Positions 52,432 through 62,179 of a stretch of 64,000 nucleotides of DNA are shown here, piece by piece (the first letter of the stretch is position 1; the number at the start of each line of letters is the position of its first letter). The position numbers were made by a program, and so were the translations under genes. The stretch is from Bacteroidota bacterium. GTDB lineage: Bacteria > Bacteroidota > Ignavibacteria > Kapaibacteriales > UBA961. Under the pieces are notes generated by a model. It had not been told where the DNA came from. It ran no database searches and saw nothing but the letters and a program-made list of their open reading frames with translations. Location of the stretch: the NCBI GenBank assembly GCA_018266765.1, contig JAFDZU010000003.1, positions 1-64,000 on the forward strand. The letters are read 5' to 3'.

Positions 52432-53136
52432 ATGACAGAACTTCCACTTGTTCCCGAGCTTTCCCACGAAGATAAACGGTCTGTAATCGAAGCACTTATT
52501 TTTGCATCCGATGAACCGCTGACTTCCGAAACATTGTTTCAAATTATGCAATTAGATAATGCTGTATTTGGAATGAATGAATCAGACACTGAAAATCCGA
52601 CCGAGGAGCAGGTCTTGGAATATTTCACAACAATGATTAATGAAATTAATGAAGAACTTGCCTCTACAACGCGCCCGTATCGTATCGTAACTGTTGCAGG
52701 TGGGTTTCATTTTGCTACAATGCCGGAGCAAGGCGAATATGTGCAAAAACTTCTTAAATCAAAATCTCGCAGACGGTTATCGCAAGCATCACTCGAAACG
52801 TTAGCAATTATAAGCTATCGCCAGCCGATTTCCAAACCCGAGATTGAGTCTATTCGTGGTGTAAATTCTAATGAAATTGTCAATTCATTAATGGAGAAAA
52901 ACCTTGTGGCAATTATTGGCAGGGCAGAAGTTGTGGGCAAGCCACTTCTTTATGGAACAACTCCCGAATTTCTGCGGGTTTTTGGGTTGAATGCACTCAC
53001 AGATTTACCGAAACTTCGTGAAATTGAAGAATTATTAGAACAACGCCAGCAGGCAATTGCAATTCAAGCAGAATCAGATATTGAGATTCCTCAAGAATCA
53101 CCATCCGAGCCAAAAATGCAATCAGAGAATCAATAA
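52432..53136 (+). CDS. scpB: Segregation and condensation protein B
   Basis: A 234-residue subunit of the SMC-ScpAB condensin complex. It forms two winged-helix domains, the first containing LIFASDEPLTSETLFQIM. The highly conserved SQASLETLAIISYRQPISKPEIESIRGVNSNEIVNSLMEKNLV, GKPLLYGTT and FLRVFGL stretch follows. The C-terminus is Gln/Glu-rich and disordered. It lies 2 kb upstream of smc, with mreC and mreD between. Confidence 0.95.
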   Translation: MTELPLVPELSHEDKRSVIEALIFASDEPLTSETLFQIMQLDNAVFGMNESDTENPTEEQVLEYFTTMINEINEELASTTRPYRIVTVAGGFHFATMPEQGEYVQKLLKSKSRRRLSQASLETLAIISYRQPISKPEIESIRGVNSNEIVNSLMEKNLVAIIGRAEVVGKPLLYGTTPEFLRVFGLNALTDLPKLREIEELLEQRQQAIAIQAESDIEIPQESPSEPKMQSENQ

Positions 53137-53149
53137 AGAATTAAGCTCC

Positions 53150-53183
53150 TTTGCCCGTTTTCAGTTCTAAAACCGTATTTTTG
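53150..53183 (+). promoter_or_regulatory. Bacteroidota-type promoter upstream of mreC
   Basis: TTTG at 53150-53153 and TATTTTTG at 53176-53183 are 22 bases apart, matching the Bacteroidota TTTG/TAnnTTTG promoter. Transcription would start near 53190, giving an ~80-base leader for mreC. Confidence 0.6.
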
Positions 53184-53272
53184 CACCAGTATATTTTCGG
53201 AATTGACGTGAATTCCAATTATAATAAATTTAATAACAACACAGTTTTTTTCTCCTGTTTTTAATTCGTTGA

Positions 53273-54130
53273 ATGTATCGCATTATTGAGTTTATCGTTC
53301 GATTTAAGGAATATGTATCGCTATCAGCCGTAGTCGTGATGTGCTTTTCATTGATGACATTTGGTAATGTTGCACAATTGGGCGGATTTCGTTCGGTGGT
53401 CGTTGGAGGAATCGGCTGGCTTCAAAGTGCTTTTTCGTGGATTCCCAATCCCGTAGCTCTTAAAAGTGAAAACGCTGCTTTGCGCGAACTCAATTACCAA
53501 TTATCGGATGAACGCGCCAAAATTCGCCAAGCCCTCATCGAAAATGAAAAACTTCGTAAATTATTAGAATTCAAAAAGCAAACAACGTATCCTGTTGTAA
53601 TTGCTGATGTAGTCGGTAAAACAACAACCGAAGTCCGAAATTATGCTACGCTCAACAAAGGTGCCGACGACGGAATACAAGAAGGTATGACCGTGAGGAC
53701 TGATGCAGGAATTGCCGGATTAATTATTGCTTCGAGTAAAAATTATTCATTGGTTCGATTATTGATAAATCGTGACAGCCGAGTAGCTGCAAAAATTCAA
53801 CGAAGCAGGATTGACGGTATTTTAGTATGGGAAGACGACCAAACGATGATAATGAAAAATATTCCTAAGTCTTATGATGTAAAAGTAGGTGATGAGATAA
53901 TTACTTCTGAATACAGTAATCGTTTCCCACAGAATATACCGATTGGTTATGTATCAGAAGTGCGAGATGATCAGAGTTCATTATTTAAAAAAATAATAGT
54001 AATGCCGGCTGTAAATTTTACATCTCTCGAACAAGTATTTGTAGTGAAAATGTTGCCGAATCCTGAACGAGTAGCACTCGAAAAAGAAATTGAAGACCGC
54101 TGGAAATCAAGAAACAGCAATCAACGCTAA
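53273..54130 (+). CDS. mreC: Rod shape-determining protein MreC
   Basis: A 285-residue protein. One N-terminal transmembrane helix (about 15-36) is followed by a coiled coil (LKSENAALRELNYQLSDERAKIRQALIENEKLRKLLEF, about 65-100). The periplasmic beta-barrel domain then follows (VVIADVVGKTTTEVRNYATLNKGADDGIQEGMTV, GIAGLII, DSRVAAKI, IPIGYVSEVRDD). It acts with MreB and MreD in the elongasome that guides lateral cell-wall synthesis. The mreD gene starts 30 bases downstream. MreB is not encoded in the window. Confidence 0.94.
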   Translation: MYRIIEFIVRFKEYVSLSAVVVMCFSLMTFGNVAQLGGFRSVVVGGIGWLQSAFSWIPNPVALKSENAALRELNYQLSDERAKIRQALIENEKLRKLLEFKKQTTYPVVIADVVGKTTTEVRNYATLNKGADDGIQEGMTVRTDAGIAGLIIASSKNYSLVRLLINRDSRVAAKIQRSRIDGILVWEDDQTMIMKNIPKSYDVKVGDEIITSEYSNRFPQNIPIGYVSEVRDDQSSLFKKIIVMPAVNFTSLEQVFVVKMLPNPERVALEKEIEDRWKSRNSNQR

Positions 54131-54159
54131 CGTATAATTTCAAAAGCAATTACAAAGTA

Positions 54160-54690
54160 ATGCCTCCATTCCAAGAAAAATCTTTATTTGAAACATGGCC
54201 CGCGATTCGCTATGTGATTTATGCGATAATAGCGTTGATTCTATCGGTTCTTCACGTTGTTTTTCTCAATTTAATTTCTGTAAGCAGCATCACACCCGAT
54301 TTACTGTTGGTATTGTGTGTGTGGATAGCAATTACCGAAGGTCAATTCATTGGAATATTTGCCGGATTCGGCTGTGGCTTGCTTTTTGATATACTTTCGG
54401 CGGATGTTCTTGGCTCGAATGCACTTGCCAAAACACTTGCTGCTTTTGTAGCGGGATATTTTTTTAAAGAGAAATTTACTGACCAAACTATTGGTAGTTA
54501 TAAGTTTATAATTGCGGTGTTTGTGAGTTCAATGGTTCATAATCTAACCTATTTTTTCTTTTATGTTCGACCGACGGACATTACATTTAGCGGGTTTTTC
54601 TTGAAATATGGAGTTGCATCAACGCTCTATACTTCCGTTGCGGCAATTTTCCCGATGCTTATCAAAGCTCAGAAACTAACACGACGGTAA
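54160..54690 (+). CDS. mreD: Rod shape-determining protein MreD
   Basis: A 176-residue membrane protein with about five helices and the MreD pattern TPDLLLVLCVWIAITEGQFIGIFAGFGCGLLFDILSADVLGSNAL. It follows mreC after 30 bases, the normal order. The usual downstream penicillin-binding protein gene and rodA are absent; the next gene is smc. Confidence 0.92.
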   Translation: MPPFQEKSLFETWPAIRYVIYAIIALILSVLHVVFLNLISVSSITPDLLLVLCVWIAITEGQFIGIFAGFGCGLLFDILSADVLGSNALAKTLAAFVAGYFFKEKFTDQTIGSYKFIIAVFVSSMVHNLTYFFFYVRPTDITFSGFFLKYGVASTLYTSVAAIFPMLIKAQKLTRR

Positions 54691-54764
54691 AGAGACATTT
54701 TAGTTCACAGCGATTTATCATTAATTTTCTGAGTATTCTAACGAATAGAAACACATAGTTATTC

Positions 54765-57700
54765 ATGTATTTATCAAAAGTAGAAATAGTTGGTTTTAAG
54801 TCTTTTTCACAGAAGACACTTCTGAATTTTACTGATGGTCTTACCGCGATTGTAGGGCCGAACGGTTGTGGCAAAACTAATATAGTAGATGCTATTCGTT
54901 GGGCTTTGGGCGAGCAAAAAACTGCTGTGCTCCGTTCAGACTCGATGGAAAATGTGATTTTTAACGGCACACGATTGCGCAAATCACTCGGAATGGCAGA
55001 AGTTTCGCTGACCATCGAGAATAATAAAAAAATACTACCTGTTGAATATTCTGAAGTTACGATTACACGACGTTTGTTCCGCAACGGCGAAAGCCAATAT
55101 TTACTCAATAAAACTCAATGCCGTCTGCGAGATATTATTGACTTATTCATGGATACGGGAATGGGTGCAGATGCGTATTCTGTGATTGAGCTTAAAATGG
55201 TGGAGTCAATTTTGAGTGACCGCACCGATGAACGCCGTCATCTATTTGAAGAAGCTGCCGGAGTCACCAAATACAAAGCTCGCCGCCGCGAAGCTCAACG
55301 AAAATTAGATTCTACTCAAATTGACCTTTCTCGTGTTCAAGATATTCTGCTCGAAGTGAAAAAAAATGCTGCTTCACTCGGTCGGCAGGCCGATAAAGCA
55401 CGACTGTATAATGAACTTTCGGAACAAGTACGATTGCTCGAAATTGACCTTTTGCGCTATGAATTTAAAACTATAACCGAACTTTCGGCGGTTCAAGAAG
55501 CAGAATTTGCATCGTTTACTGCCGAAAAGCAACGATTGCAAGCAATTGTAGAGCAAGCTGAAACGACACATCAAGTTGCTGAACAAGAACAAGATAGCGT
55601 TAATTATCAATTGCATACAGCGCAAGAACAAGAAAACACCCTCAGTAATTTACTCGCTCAACTATCACAGCAAAATGCAGTTTCTAACGAACGTCGGATT
55701 TCATTTGAACAATCGCATTCGCGGCTAATTCGTGAACAAGCTGAATCAGACCATTCGGGAAAGTTTCATGCCGAAACGATGAGTAAGCTCATTGAACGCA
55801 TTGAAATAGTTAAAAATAAACTTAAATCATCCGAGCAGCTTTTCAATGACCTCCGCCAAAAACGCGACACAGCCCGCGAAAACGTACAGACATTACGAGA
55901 AAAATTACGCAGTGCCGACTCTGCATTTATTGATGCAAATAATAAATTAAGTGCCTTACAAACAAGTAATGAACGCCACCAGGAACGAGTAGCGGGATTG
56001 CGAAGAAGAATTAATGAAAATATTCTCGAAGCAGAACGAACTGCCGCAACTCTTAAGGAATTAAACGAAAAAGCTACTGTTCAAGAGCAACGTCGGGGAG
56101 CAATCGAGGCGGCTATTCTTACTGCTGAAAAAGAATCACAAACAGCACATCAACGCCAAACTGCACTTCGAGCAGAGATGGATAATCTCCAAACTATCCT
56201 TGCTAATAATAAGGGAAATCTTGCACATAAATCTGCTTCTCTTGAATTTTTAAACGGACTGATGGATACATCCGAATCATCCGTATTTTTGATGAAAACT
56301 CCCGAATGGAAACCTGCTACCGACAAAGCATTACTTGCCGAGTTGGTTGGTGCAGATGCCGAATATCGAGTGGCAATCGAAGCTGCACTCGGGGAAGCAG
56401 GACGATATTTTGTGGTGGAAACTCGAAGTGATGCAGAACAAGGATGCGCCGCATTGAGCAATAATTCCAAAGGAAAAGCGACGTTTATTTGCCGTGAATA
56501 TGCGCCCGAACTCTCTCCTCCTAAAAAGCTTACAACAAGTAGTGATATAATTGGTTGGGCAAGTGAAATAGTACGGTGTGATGATGTACTGAGGAATATA
56601 CTACGTGGATTCTTGGGCAAAACGCTTGTCGTTGCGACGATGGAGAAAGCTTATCAGGTTATCGAGAAAAATATTGCTGACCAAGCAGTAACGCTTGCCG
56701 GTGAAATTGTTCGTGCAGGATTAATTCGCGGTGGCGCACGCTCCAAAACCGAAGGGTTAGCCGTAGGAAAACGTGAGCAAATTGGGAATTTGAGCAACGA
56801 AATTGAAGAATTACAAAAAGAAATATCGAATTCCGAACAGCAATTTAAAACTGCTAAAAAAGAACATGATGCAATTAATCTTCGAGCATTCGATGACGCT
56901 ATTCGTCGTGCAGAAGCCGAAAAAAATGCGTTTGAACAATCATTCTCACAAATTCGATATAGACGTGAAGCATTAGAATCAGCCCAACAGCAGCAACAAG
57001 AAGCTCTTATTCAATTCACAACTGCAATTCAAACCGAAGAAGAATCAAATTCAGGACTTACTTCCGAGATTAATCTTGCGATAACTCATAAAAATGAAGC
57101 TCATGAAGCACGTACAGTACTTCAACAGGAAGTGAGTCATTCGGAAAGTTATTTGGTGGAATTTGAACAAAAGGTTCGAGATGCTGAAATTGAACTTGTG
57201 CAATTACGCGGTGAAGATAAAACATTAGTAACCGACAAAAAAAGACTCGAAGACCAATCGGCAAATGCTGACCGCCGGACGAAAGCACGCAACGATGAAA
57301 TACAGGCAATCCTAAAAAATATCGAAGAATTAAGTATTTCAACTGCTAAAAATGACAGTGAACTTTCTACGCTTCGAGAAGAGCGCGGGAAAGCCAAAGC
57401 ACAATTTGACAATTTTAGTACTCAAGCTACTGCACTCAAAGAACGCTATCATGCGCTTGCAGAAGATATGCGCTTACGTAGGCGTGAATACGAAAAGCAC
57501 ATTGCCGCCGTCCATGAAAGCGAGCTTCGGCTGAGTCAGTCCCGTGCTTCGATAGAGCATATCACCCGCCGCGCCGAGGAGGAATTGAAAATAATGCCGG
57601 AAGAATTAAGAGCAGAACTAAGTTCAGATTTTGACCAAGCCGCTACTCAATTCGTTCATAAACAAAAAAAATCAAAATTGCTTTCGCTTGGAAACGTCAA

Positions 57701-58280
57701 TTTTCTTGCTCTCGAAGAATTTGAGAAGGAAAGTGAACGATTGAATTTCCTGACAACTCAAGTGAATGATTTGCTTGCCTCGGAAAAAACGCTGAACGAA
57801 ACTATTGAGGAAATTAATACAACAGCACAGCAGAAATTTACGCAAACATTTGAGAGTATTCGCGGACATTTTCAAAACTTATTCGGAATGATGTTTCCGG
57901 GTGGTGGCGAGGCGAACTTACTGATAAATGACGGCGACCCGCTTGATGCCTCAATTAATATTATAGCAAAACCGGCGGGAAAACGTCCGCAATCTATAGA
58001 ATTACTCTCCGCTGGCGAGAAAACGCTCACGGCAATTGCACTTCTGTTTGCGATTTATCTTGAAAAACCAAGCCCTTTTTGTATTTTGGATGAAGTAGAT
58101 GCGCCGCTTGATGATGCAAATATTGAGCGATATTTACAGATTCTTCGTAAATTTAGTGAGAATACTCAGTTTCTCATTATTACTCACAACAAAAAAACAA
58201 TGGAGGCGGCTGATATTCTCTATGGAGTCACGCAAGAAGAAGAAGGCGTTTCGCGTGTGGTTTCGGTGAAAATGAATTAA
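54765..58280 (+). CDS. smc: Chromosome segregation ATPase SMC
   Basis: A 1171-residue condensin ATPase with the complete architecture. The Walker A head is GPNGCGKTNI (about 32-41), and the N-terminal region includes RSDSMENVIFNGT. A long coiled coil (about 170-500) leads to a hinge domain (about 510-660, VGADAEYRVAIEAALGEAGRYFVVE). A second coiled coil (about 680-1010) leads to the C-terminal head with LLSAGEKTLTAIALLFAIY (signature) and FCILDEVDAPLDD (Walker B). It binds ScpA and ScpB, both encoded nearby, and organises and segregates the nucleoid. Confidence 0.97.
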   Translation: MYLSKVEIVGFKSFSQKTLLNFTDGLTAIVGPNGCGKTNIVDAIRWALGEQKTAVLRSDSMENVIFNGTRLRKSLGMAEVSLTIENNKKILPVEYSEVTITRRLFRNGESQYLLNKTQCRLRDIIDLFMDTGMGADAYSVIELKMVESILSDRTDERRHLFEEAAGVTKYKARRREAQRKLDSTQIDLSRVQDILLEVKKNAASLGRQADKARLYNELSEQVRLLEIDLLRYEFKTITELSAVQEAEFASFTAEKQRLQAIVEQAETTHQVAEQEQDSVNYQLHTAQEQENTLSNLLAQLSQQNAVSNERRISFEQSHSRLIREQAESDHSGKFHAETMSKLIERIEIVKNKLKSSEQLFNDLRQKRDTARENVQTLREKLRSADSAFIDANNKLSALQTSNERHQERVAGLRRRINENILEAERTAATLKELNEKATVQEQRRGAIEAAILTAEKESQTAHQRQTALRAEMDNLQTILANNKGNLAHKSASLEFLNGLMDTSESSVFLMKTPEWKPATDKALLAELVGADAEYRVAIEAALGEAGRYFVVETRSDAEQGCAALSNNSKGKATFICREYAPELSPPKKLTTSSDIIGWASEIVRCDDVLRNILRGFLGKTLVVATMEKAYQVIEKNIADQAVTLAGEIVRAGLIRGGARSKTEGLAVGKREQIGNLSNEIEELQKEISNSEQQFKTAKKEHDAINLRAFDDAIRRAEAEKNAFEQSFSQIRYRREALESAQQQQQEALIQFTTAIQTEEESNSGLTSEINLAITHKNEAHEARTVLQQEVSHSESYLVEFEQKVRDAEIELVQLRGEDKTLVTDKKRLEDQSANADRRTKARNDEIQAILKNIEELSISTAKNDSELSTLREERGKAKAQFDNFSTQATALKERYHALAEDMRLRRREYEKHIAAVHESELRLSQSRASIEHITRRAEEELKIMPEELRAELSSDFDQAATQFVHKQKKSKLLSLGNVNFLALEEFEKESERLNFLTTQVNDLLASEKTLNETIEEINTTAQQKFTQTFESIRGHFQNLFGMMFPGGGEANLLINDGDPLDASINIIAKPAGKRPQSIELLSAGEKTLTAIALLFAIYLEKPSPFCILDEVDAPLDDANIERYLQILRKFSENTQFLIITHNKKTMEAADILYGVTQEEEGVSRVVSVKMN

Positions 58281-58328
58281 ACCTGCAAATTCTATAACTT
58301 TATTTAATTACAACTAAAAGGATATACA

Positions 58329-58850
58329 ATGAAACAATATTTTATCATAGCAGCAGTAGTGCTTATCGCATTGTGCGGTAATGTTCCGGTGTTTGCCCAA
58401 TTAGACCAAACGCCACAATTTGTACTTGAAGAAAACCTTAAAAAGCCATTCCCGACTGTTTGGAAAGCGATTCATAACGCACTCGAAACAATGAGTTGTC
58501 GTGTTGAAACAGAAAAATATTCGCAAAGTGGTGATGATAATTTATTTAAGGGCAATATACGAACAGAAAACTGGATATTTATCACAGGTGAAGATAGTAC
58601 TTTAGATGTTTTGGAAAAATATGGAGTTGTGCCGACTATACGTGCGGGACGTTGGGTTTCGGGACGAGCGCAATTCAAATTTATAGTAAGAGAAAAAGAT
58701 GATGAAACAACAGACGTGCGCCTAACAACCGAAATTAGCGGTTTTGAGGAATACGTTACTCAAAAAGTCCATTTTTGGAATTCCAATGGTGTTTTGGATG
58801 CGCAAATATTGGAGAAAATCAAGAAAGCATTAGCAGAATTGAAGGATTAA
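58329..58850 (+). CDS. Secreted/periplasmic protein of unknown function
   Basis: A 173-residue protein with a signal peptide (about 1-23, ending PVFAQ). A compact alpha/beta domain contains KKPFPTVWKAIHNALETMSCRVETEKY, WVSGRAQFKFIVREKDDETTDVRLTTEISGFE and a C-terminal helix. The fold layout recalls BamC/NlpB-like or SRPBCC-like domains but I recognise no family. It has no lipobox. It is convergent with a LolA-like gene, with a three-base gap between the stops. Confidence 0.72.
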   Translation: MKQYFIIAAVVLIALCGNVPVFAQLDQTPQFVLEENLKKPFPTVWKAIHNALETMSCRVETEKYSQSGDDNLFKGNIRTENWIFITGEDSTLDVLEKYGVVPTIRAGRWVSGRAQFKFIVREKDDETTDVRLTTEISGFEEYVTQKVHFWNSNGVLDAQILEKIKKALAELKD

Positions 58851-58853
58851 ACC

Positions 58854-59558
58854 TCATTTCTTTTTATCGGTAAATATACTGTCAGACAATCCTTTATTGA
58901 TTGAATATTTAGAATACGTAAGCGTTGCGCTGCCTTTCACTTGTTTGGAAGGCGGCTTTTTTTTTGCGCTGTTATCCGAGCCGCCAATATCACCGGTAAG
59001 AGTTTTAGGCAAAGAGAAGTTTGGTAAGTCAAAGGATATTTTAACGGTTGAAGGAAGTCCGAGAGAAATATATTCTTTATACGTAAAGTCGAGCTGAACA
59101 GTGCCACGCCGAGTGGAAGATGTGATTTTTTCGACAACGGAGCGTTTTTCGTCAATCCATAGAGTCGAAAGAATAACATCACCTGTATCAGAAGCCGGAA
59201 TAACTTTTACAATGGTTAAATTCTTGCCGTTGGTCGTTTCTTTGCCACTGTACAGAGCAGTGTAATTCCCTTCCAAAAGCATTGCAACCGGCAAACCTGT
59301 TCCTTGTTTCGGGAGCATTGCAAAGCCCGTTGATTCCAATTTAGTTTTGTTGGGTTGTTTGAAGTATAACTTGGCTTTGGATTCGGGAGCTTTTAGGAAT
59401 TCTACATCAACTTTGATGGTTACATCTGCCTCAAAATCTTGAACCTTATTGAGTTTATCTTTTACTTTGCCAATGAGAGCATTTACATCCGGCGATTGGG
59501 CATGTGCAGTGAAATAAAAACAACAACAAAAAAATAGCAGAATCGAACGAAGAATCAT
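58854..59558 (-). CDS. LolA-family outer-membrane lipoprotein carrier
   Basis: 234 residues from the ATG at 59558; the frame extends to 59651 but those extra residues precede the signal peptide. The signal peptide ends in TAHAQ. The LolA-like domain has VKDKLNKVQDFEADVTIKVDVEF, KAKLYFKQPNKTKLES and GTVQLDFTYKEYISLGLPSTVKISFD. LolA carries lipoproteins through the periplasm to the outer membrane. This form may be a LolA paralogue (outer membrane lipoprotein-sorting protein), as the family is broad. Confidence 0.85.
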   Translation of the reverse strand: MILRSILLFFCCCFYFTAHAQSPDVNALIGKVKDKLNKVQDFEADVTIKVDVEFLKAPESKAKLYFKQPNKTKLESTGFAMLPKQGTGLPVAMLLEGNYTALYSGKETTNGKNLTIVKVIPASDTGDVILSTLWIDEKRSVVEKITSSTRRGTVQLDFTYKEYISLGLPSTVKISFDLPNFSLPKTLTGDIGGSDNSAKKKPPSKQVKGSATLTYSKYSINKGLSDSIFTDKKK

Positions 59559-59644
59559 AATGGTAGTTTTATATATATGTATAAAAAAATGATGGAACGT
59601 AACTGAGTTAAATACAACGTACAAATTAAACACCAATTTTATTC

Positions 59645-59743
59645 CTGTCATCCTGAACTTGATTCAGGATCTTCGTGGCTATTTTTGGTCGTTCTTTGTT
59701 CTGTGTACTTGAGGAGATGCTGAAATGAATTCAGCATGACAAG
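59645..59743 (-). repeat. Dispersed ~95-bp inverted-repeat element, copy 2
   Basis: Reverse-complement copy of the element at 46928-47021: it begins CTGTCATCCTGAACTTGATT and ends with AATTCAGCATGACAA. The outer ~28 bases on each side match copy 1; the middle differs. No gene lies inside. Confidence 0.85.
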
Positions 59744-59805
59744 GTATTTAAGATTGCTTTCTACTGTTGAAGTTTAATTGTAAAAACCCACTTAGATACA
59801 AAAAC

Positions 59806-60540
59806 TTAATGTACAAGAACTTCTGATTCGGTTCTTTCCGAAATAATAAGTTCGTCGCTTGTAGCATCTTGCTGAAGCCATATCAATTGACCTTTGACCA
59901 AATCAAGCAATGCAAGGAACGTTACGACGATGTGCATCCTTGTTAGATTTTGGATAAGCTCAATAAATCTGATGTTTTTCTTTGAGCGAAGCATCGAAGT
60001 AATATACTCAATTTTCTCATCAACGGTTACTTGCTGACGCTCTACGATGTGATGTTTTGGAGTAATTGGTGCTTTGTCGAGAGCTCGTTTGACGGAGCGA
60101 AGAAGGTCGAAAAGTGTTGCATTTTTGAGTGAATCATTATAACTGAGATGTTGCTGTTCGCCCTCGAAATACGTGCGATAGAAGTAATATTTTTTATCAT
60201 CGGAACGAACGGCAAGATCGAGCGCGGCATCTTTAAACTGTTTATACATCAAGAGTCGTTCCATCAGAAGTGCGCGCGGGTCTTCTTCTTCGCCGGTTTC
60301 GGGATTAATCGTTTCGCTCGGCAAAAGCATGAGGGTTTTGATTTGAATAAGCGTCGAAGCCATTACCAAAAAATCGCCGGCAAGCTCGAGGTCGAAAAGT
60401 TGAATAAGCCGTGTATATTCCAAAAAATCGCCGGTTATCTTGGCAATAGGAATATCATAAATATTTAGTTCGTCCCGTTTTATAAAAAACAGTAACAGGT
60501 CGAGCGGGCCTTCAAAATTAGGAAGTCGAATTGTGTACAT
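59806..60540 (-). CDS. scpA: Segregation and condensation protein A
   Basis: A 244-residue kleisin subunit of the SMC complex. The N-terminal MYTIRLPNFEGPLDLLLFFIKRDELNIYDIPIAKIT and DFLVMASTLIQIKTLMLLP are diagnostic, with a C-terminal winged-helix TFLALLDLVKGQLIWLQQD. It links SMC heads and binds ScpB. It is transcribed toward smc from the opposite strand, so the three condensin genes lie within about 8 kb in two orientations. Confidence 0.95.
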   Translation of the reverse strand: MYTIRLPNFEGPLDLLLFFIKRDELNIYDIPIAKITGDFLEYTRLIQLFDLELAGDFLVMASTLIQIKTLMLLPSETINPETGEEEDPRALLMERLLMYKQFKDAALDLAVRSDDKKYYFYRTYFEGEQQHLSYNDSLKNATLFDLLRSVKRALDKAPITPKHHIVERQQVTVDEKIEYITSMLRSKKNIRFIELIQNLTRMHIVVTFLALLDLVKGQLIWLQQDATSDELIISERTESEVLVH

Positions 60541-60925
60541 CGTTATCTATTCTGAAAAGTAGTTGATTCGCATCATGACGAACTCTCGGCTCTGCAATTA
60601 CCTTGCCTAAAACATAAAGAGACCTGAAAACTAATGGTTTCATTCTGTACTTTTAGCGGATTATCTGTAGTTTCGCCAACGAGTATTTTGTCGTAATTCT
60701 AAATTGACAATACAAACTGCAAACTTAGTTTTATTTTTATAAAAGATTAGGATATTTTAGGTTACAGATACTGATTTTTAATTATTTTTGTTCAATATAT
60801 TCGACAGTATAGATATTAGTAGTCATTGTATAGATATTAGTAGCCATTGTGTTGCATCACAGCAATCTTGAAACTGTGCAAGAAGTTAATATTGATGAAG
60901 AAAACAAAAGCAAAGGAAGCTGAAT
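60541..60925. other. 385-base divergent intergenic region
   Basis: No convincing gene. It carries the 2 x 21-bp tandem repeat at 60807-60848 and is AT-rich; the promoters of scpA (minus) and the deiminase gene (plus) should lie here but I could not place them. Confidence 0.5.
60807..60848 (+). repeat. Tandem duplication, 2 x 21 bp
   Basis: GTATAGATATTAGTAGTCATT is followed at once by a copy with one T to C change. It lies ~80 bases before the deiminase gene and could be a duplicated regulator site. Confidence 0.85.
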
Positions 60926-62179
60926 ATGAAATTACTCAATCAAATACTTTCCTTAATTACACTGATAATTTTGAGTTCTTGCAATCAAAAGAATAAAACC
61001 GAATTTTATCTTCCGGCAGAATGGGAACATCAGATAGGTGTTATAATTAACAACTTTGATGATTCAGCCACCTTCGAAATGGCAACCCAATTAAGTAAGG
61101 AAATGAAAATATATTGTTTTGCGGTTGATTCGGCAAAAGAAACAATTATAAAGAAACTCAAGGATGCAGGAATCCCCTTAGATAGTATTCAATTTATTTC
61201 ATCCTCAAAAGATTTTAGCTATGCCCAAAGGGATGGATTTTTGTTTATGAAGAATGCAAATGGGGATAAGCAATTGGTAAATTTTACATGGAATCTCTAT
61301 GGCTGGTATCTTGATCCGAGTTTCAAAAATTTTGTTGAAGAAGATAAAAAAAATAGAAAATTATATACTGCTACACTTAATAAGACTTTTCCGTACCCTG
61401 TAATTACTTCCTCTATGGTTAATGAAGGCGGGGCTATTGAAACAAATGGAAAGGGAACCATATTGCAGGTAGAATCTGTAAATATGCAACGCAATCCAAA
61501 AATAACAAAAGAGACTCAAGAAGCCGAATTAAAAAGAATACTGAATGCGAAAAAGATAATCTGGTTAAAAGAAGGTTCGGCAGAAGACCCCGATGGTTGG
61601 GGAACTCTGATAACAGAGAATTATTTCGGAATTGGTGTGAAAGGACATCTTGATGAGTTTTGCCGTTTTGTAAATGAGAACACAATTTTAATTTCATTTC
61701 CTGATTCAGCCGAAGCCGAAATAGATCCTGTGAAAAAAATTACACTTGAACGAATGAAAATTAATTACGAAATTTTAAAAAATGCCACAGACCAAGATGG
61801 TAAACAATTTACCATAGTTAAAATGCCTGTACCCGATATTAATTATATGACATTCACATTGGACACAAACAAAACTAATAGCGAGATTAAAGCTTTGTCG
61901 CAATGGATTCTAAAGAAACATAAGAATTTTTCGATGGGCGACACCGTTCATTTTGTTCCTGCAAGTAGTTATTTGAATTTTTTAATTACTAATGAAACTG
62001 TATTTGAAGCTAAATACTGGACAGAGGGTAAACCGAATACTTCAAAAGCAAAAGATGAGAAAGCAAAACAAATACTAAAACAATATTTTCCAGACAAAAG
62101 GATTTACCAGATAAACACCACCGAAACCAACCATGGTGGTGGCGGACTTCATTGCTGGAGTATGCAGGTCCCAAAATAA
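60926..62179 (+). CDS. Agmatine/peptidylarginine deiminase-family lipoprotein
   Basis: A 417-residue lipoprotein (lipobox ILSSC, Cys19) of the porphyromonas-type PAD/agmatine deiminase family. The guanidine-modifying fold motifs are visible: RDGFLF (Asp103), NEGGAIETNGKGTIL (Glu167), QRNPKITK, GHLDEFCRFVN (His241, Asp243) and the C-terminal GGGLHCWSMQVP with the catalytic Cys410. These enzymes deiminate agmatine or protein arginine. A periplasm-facing lipoprotein form is unlike cytoplasmic agmatine deiminases and nearer to the secreted PPAD group. The substrate is unknown. The trypsin-like gene follows 100 bases later, and both are AT-richer than the core genes. Confidence 0.88.
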   Translation: MKLLNQILSLITLIILSSCNQKNKTEFYLPAEWEHQIGVIINNFDDSATFEMATQLSKEMKIYCFAVDSAKETIIKKLKDAGIPLDSIQFISSSKDFSYAQRDGFLFMKNANGDKQLVNFTWNLYGWYLDPSFKNFVEEDKKNRKLYTATLNKTFPYPVITSSMVNEGGAIETNGKGTILQVESVNMQRNPKITKETQEAELKRILNAKKIIWLKEGSAEDPDGWGTLITENYFGIGVKGHLDEFCRFVNENTILISFPDSAEAEIDPVKKITLERMKINYEILKNATDQDGKQFTIVKMPVPDINYMTFTLDTNKTNSEIKALSQWILKKHKNFSMGDTVHFVPASSYLNFLITNETVFEAKYWTEGKPNTSKAKDEKAKQILKQYFPDKRIYQINTTETNHGGGGLHCWSMQVPK

